Shown: piece after piece, positions 62,772 through 64,000 of the stretch | Numbering within the stretch: position 1 is the first letter of the stretch | How the letters are laid out: each line of letters starts with the position of its first letter | Assembly (NCBI RefSeq): GCF_000702945.1 | Contig: NZ_JNLE01000003.1 | Coordinates: 786,001-850,000 of the forward strand | Direction of reading: 5' to 3' | DNA length: 64,000 bases | DNA from: Clostridium sp. KNHs205 | GTDB lineage: Bacteria; Bacillota; Clostridia; Lachnospirales; Lachnospiraceae | The notes under the pieces: generated by a model | Databases searched by the model: none | What the model was told of the DNA's origin: nothing | Seen by the model: the letters and a program-made list of their open reading frames with translations, nothing else | Translations under genes and position numbers: made by a program

Positions 62772-63704
62772 ATGGCAAAGATAGCAAAGAACCTTACAGA
62801 TTTAATCGGAAAAACTCCTCTTCTGGAACTGGCTAAGTTTAGTGAGAGCAATGAAGTTAAGGCGAAATTGATCGGAAAACTTGAATACTTTAATCCCGCC
62901 GGCAGTGTAAAGGACAGAATTGCAAAAGCTATGATTGATGATGCAGAAGCGAAAGGATTATTAAAGCCCGGTGCAACAATTATAGAGCCTACCAGTGGTA
63001 ATACAGGAATCGGTTTAGCTTCCGTAGCGGCAGCCAGAGGTTATAAGATTGTTCTTACAATGCCTGAGACAATGTCTGTTGAAAGAAGAAACCTTTTAAA
63101 AGCATATGGTGCTGAGCTTGTATTGACAGAAGGTGCTAAGGGTATGAATGGAGCAATTGCCAAAGCAGAAGAGCTTGCCAAAGAGACTCCTGATTCTTTT
63201 ATTCCCGGACAGTTCGTTAACAGTGCTAATCCTGAGGTTCACAGAAATACTACAGGACCTGAGATCTGGGACGACACAGAGGGTAAGGTTGATATTTTCG
63301 TTGCAGGTATCGGTACCGGCGGAACTATTACAGGTGTTGGTGAATATTTAAAGAGCAAGAATCCCGATGTTAAGATTATTGCAGTTGAGCCCAGCGCATC
63401 TCCTGTATTATCAAAGGGTACACCAGGACCTCACAAGATTCAGGGTATCGGAGCAGGTTTCGTACCTAAGATCTTAAATACTGAGATTTATGATGAAATC
63501 ATCACTGTAGATAACGAGGCAGCATTTGCTACAGGTAAGCTCATTGCTAAAACAGAAGGCCTTTTAGTAGGTATTTCTTCCGGTGCTGCCGCTTGGGCTG
63601 CAACACAGGTTGCTAAACGTCCTGAGAATGAAGGCAAGACTATCGTGGTATTGCTTCCTGATACAGGTGAAAGATATCTGTCTACTCCATTATTCGCTGA
63701 ATAA
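62772..63704 (+). CDS. cysK: Cysteine synthase (O-acetylserine sulfhydrylase)
   Basis: 310-residue PLP enzyme making cysteine from O-acetylserine and sulfide. PLP lysine Lys47 in [10 protein letters not shown], phosphate/substrate loop PTSGNTG (73-79), and the [14 protein letters not shown] phosphate-binding glycine loop. It ends in [10 protein letters not shown] as usual. AAAAGGAG precedes the ATG. Single gene with its own promoter and a terminator at 63734-63763; no cysE adjoins. Confidence 0.96.
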   Translation: MAKIAKNLTDLIGKTPLLELAKFSESNEVKAKLIGKLEYFNPAGSVKDRIAKAMIDDAEAKGLLKPGATIIEPTSGNTGIGLASVAAARGYKIVLTMPETMSVERRNLLKAYGAELVLTEGAKGMNGAIAKAEELAKETPDSFIPGQFVNSANPEVHRNTTGPEIWDDTEGKVDIFVAGIGTGGTITGVGEYLKSKNPDVKIIAVEPSASPVLSKGTPGPHKIQGIGAGFVPKILNTEIYDEIITVDNEAAFATGKLIAKTEGLLVGISSGAAAWAATQVAKRPENEGKTIVVLLPDTGERYLSTPLFAE

Positions 63705-63733
63705 TTTCATTTTATATAATCTTCCCTAACCGG

Positions 63734-63763
63734 CCGGACCTTTTCATAAGGTCCGGTTTTTTT
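63734..63763 (+). terminator. Terminator after cysK
   Basis: CCGGACC (63734-63740) / GGTCCGG (63750-63756), then seven T. Confidence 0.85.
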
Positions 63764-63876
63764 CCTGCCACAAGTTAAGCCACGGCAAATGTCATCGCCC
63801 CTTGACAAGAGAGAAGGGTATAGCGCAAAATAAGTATAGGAATGAGTAAGTTTAGTTATAAAGGAAGGACTTTTAC

Positions 63877-64000
63877 ATGAAGGATGAAAAAACAGTAGAG
63901 GAATCATTTACGGAGCAGGTTCATCTGTTAATGCCGGGACATATCAATGGCAGCGGAAGGCTCTTTGGCGGACAGCTTTTGGAGTGGATTGATATTGTTG
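63877..64000 (+). CDS. Acyl-CoA thioesterase, 5' part only
   Basis: The gene runs off the window after 41 codons. It begins MKDEKTVEESFTEQVHLLMP and continues GHINGSGRLFGGQLLEWIDI, the start of the hot-dog-fold acyl-CoA thioesterase family (YciA/YkhA-like), where N-x-x-G-x-x-FGG-x-L-L-x-W-x-D is conserved. GGAAGGA precedes the ATG. These enzymes hydrolyse acyl-CoA to the free acid; chain-length preference cannot be told. Confidence 0.8.
   Translation, partial: MKDEKTVEESFTEQVHLLMPGHINGSGRLFGGQLLEWIDIV

Overview
This is a low-GC Firmicutes chromosome segment, most likely from a plant-fibre-degrading, spore-forming, motile member of the Lachnospiraceae (Clostridium cluster XIVa; Lachnoclostridium/Anaerocolumna-like). 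The assignment rests on gene content: CwlD-like and YwmB-like genes linked to sporulation or envelope, a ywlC-ywlE-ywlF-like trio, two intracellular GH51 arabinofuranosidases, a c-di-GMP-I riboswitch ahead of a chemoreceptor, a CD3324-family regulator and strong AGGAGG ribosome sites. It is an inference from families, not a database match.

Layout. 1-630: integrase debris and a structured gdhA leader. 646-8418: glutamate dehydrogenase, then a complete oligopeptide ABC importer (oppBCDF-A). 8688-12656: a DUF554 membrane protein, a MerR-type multidrug-sensor-like regulator, and a Cache-type chemoreceptor. 12955-18547: a LytTR response regulator and GHKL sensor kinase followed by two ABC exporter subunits, with an 18-codon ORF between kinase and exporters. 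18600-20403: small regulatory, zinc-ribbon and VOC genes with terminator-bounded leaders. 20700-23846: a small-RNA-like unit, then a GAF / thiamine-diphosphate enzyme / short-chain dehydrogenase operon. 24020-25920: a c-di-GMP-I riboswitch controlling a sensor-less chemoreceptor and a small SpoIIAA/STAS-like protein. 26453-28707: ahpC-ahpF with an intercistronic attenuator and coupled leader ORF. 29026-31853: a YdcF-like protein and a marR-MFS efflux pair. 32223-36208: two GH51 enzymes of different architecture.

36209-37673 is a gene-free debris zone: two long imperfect palindromes sharing a loop motif flank the decayed tnpA and left-end hairpin of an IS200/IS605 element. After it comes a conserved core: gdpP-rplI-dnaB, a MerR gene, a ferredoxin, a DUF1858 protein and mecA. 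45110-47107 holds an unusual pair: a Hanks-type kinase fused to a degenerate MinD-like P-loop domain, plus a second stand-alone degenerate P-loop protein. Then follow a GH18 protein, a CwlD-like amidase, tsaC/ywlC, ywlE, rpiB, ywmB, a proline-rich coat-like protein on the minus strand, a Methyltransf_32 gene overlapping a large secreted protein with a C39-like domain that lacks its histidine, a GT2 glycosyltransferase, a PAP2 protein, dtd, a secreted protein of unknown function with an odd start, cysK, and the 5' end of an acyl-CoA thioesterase.

The strongest candidates for undescribed biology are the kinase/P-loop pair, the long-palindrome family, the ahpF leader, the TCS-micropeptide-exporter cluster and the c-di-GMP-controlled receptor operon. 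No tRNA, rRNA or CRISPR array was recognised. All promoter, terminator and structure calls were made by eye.
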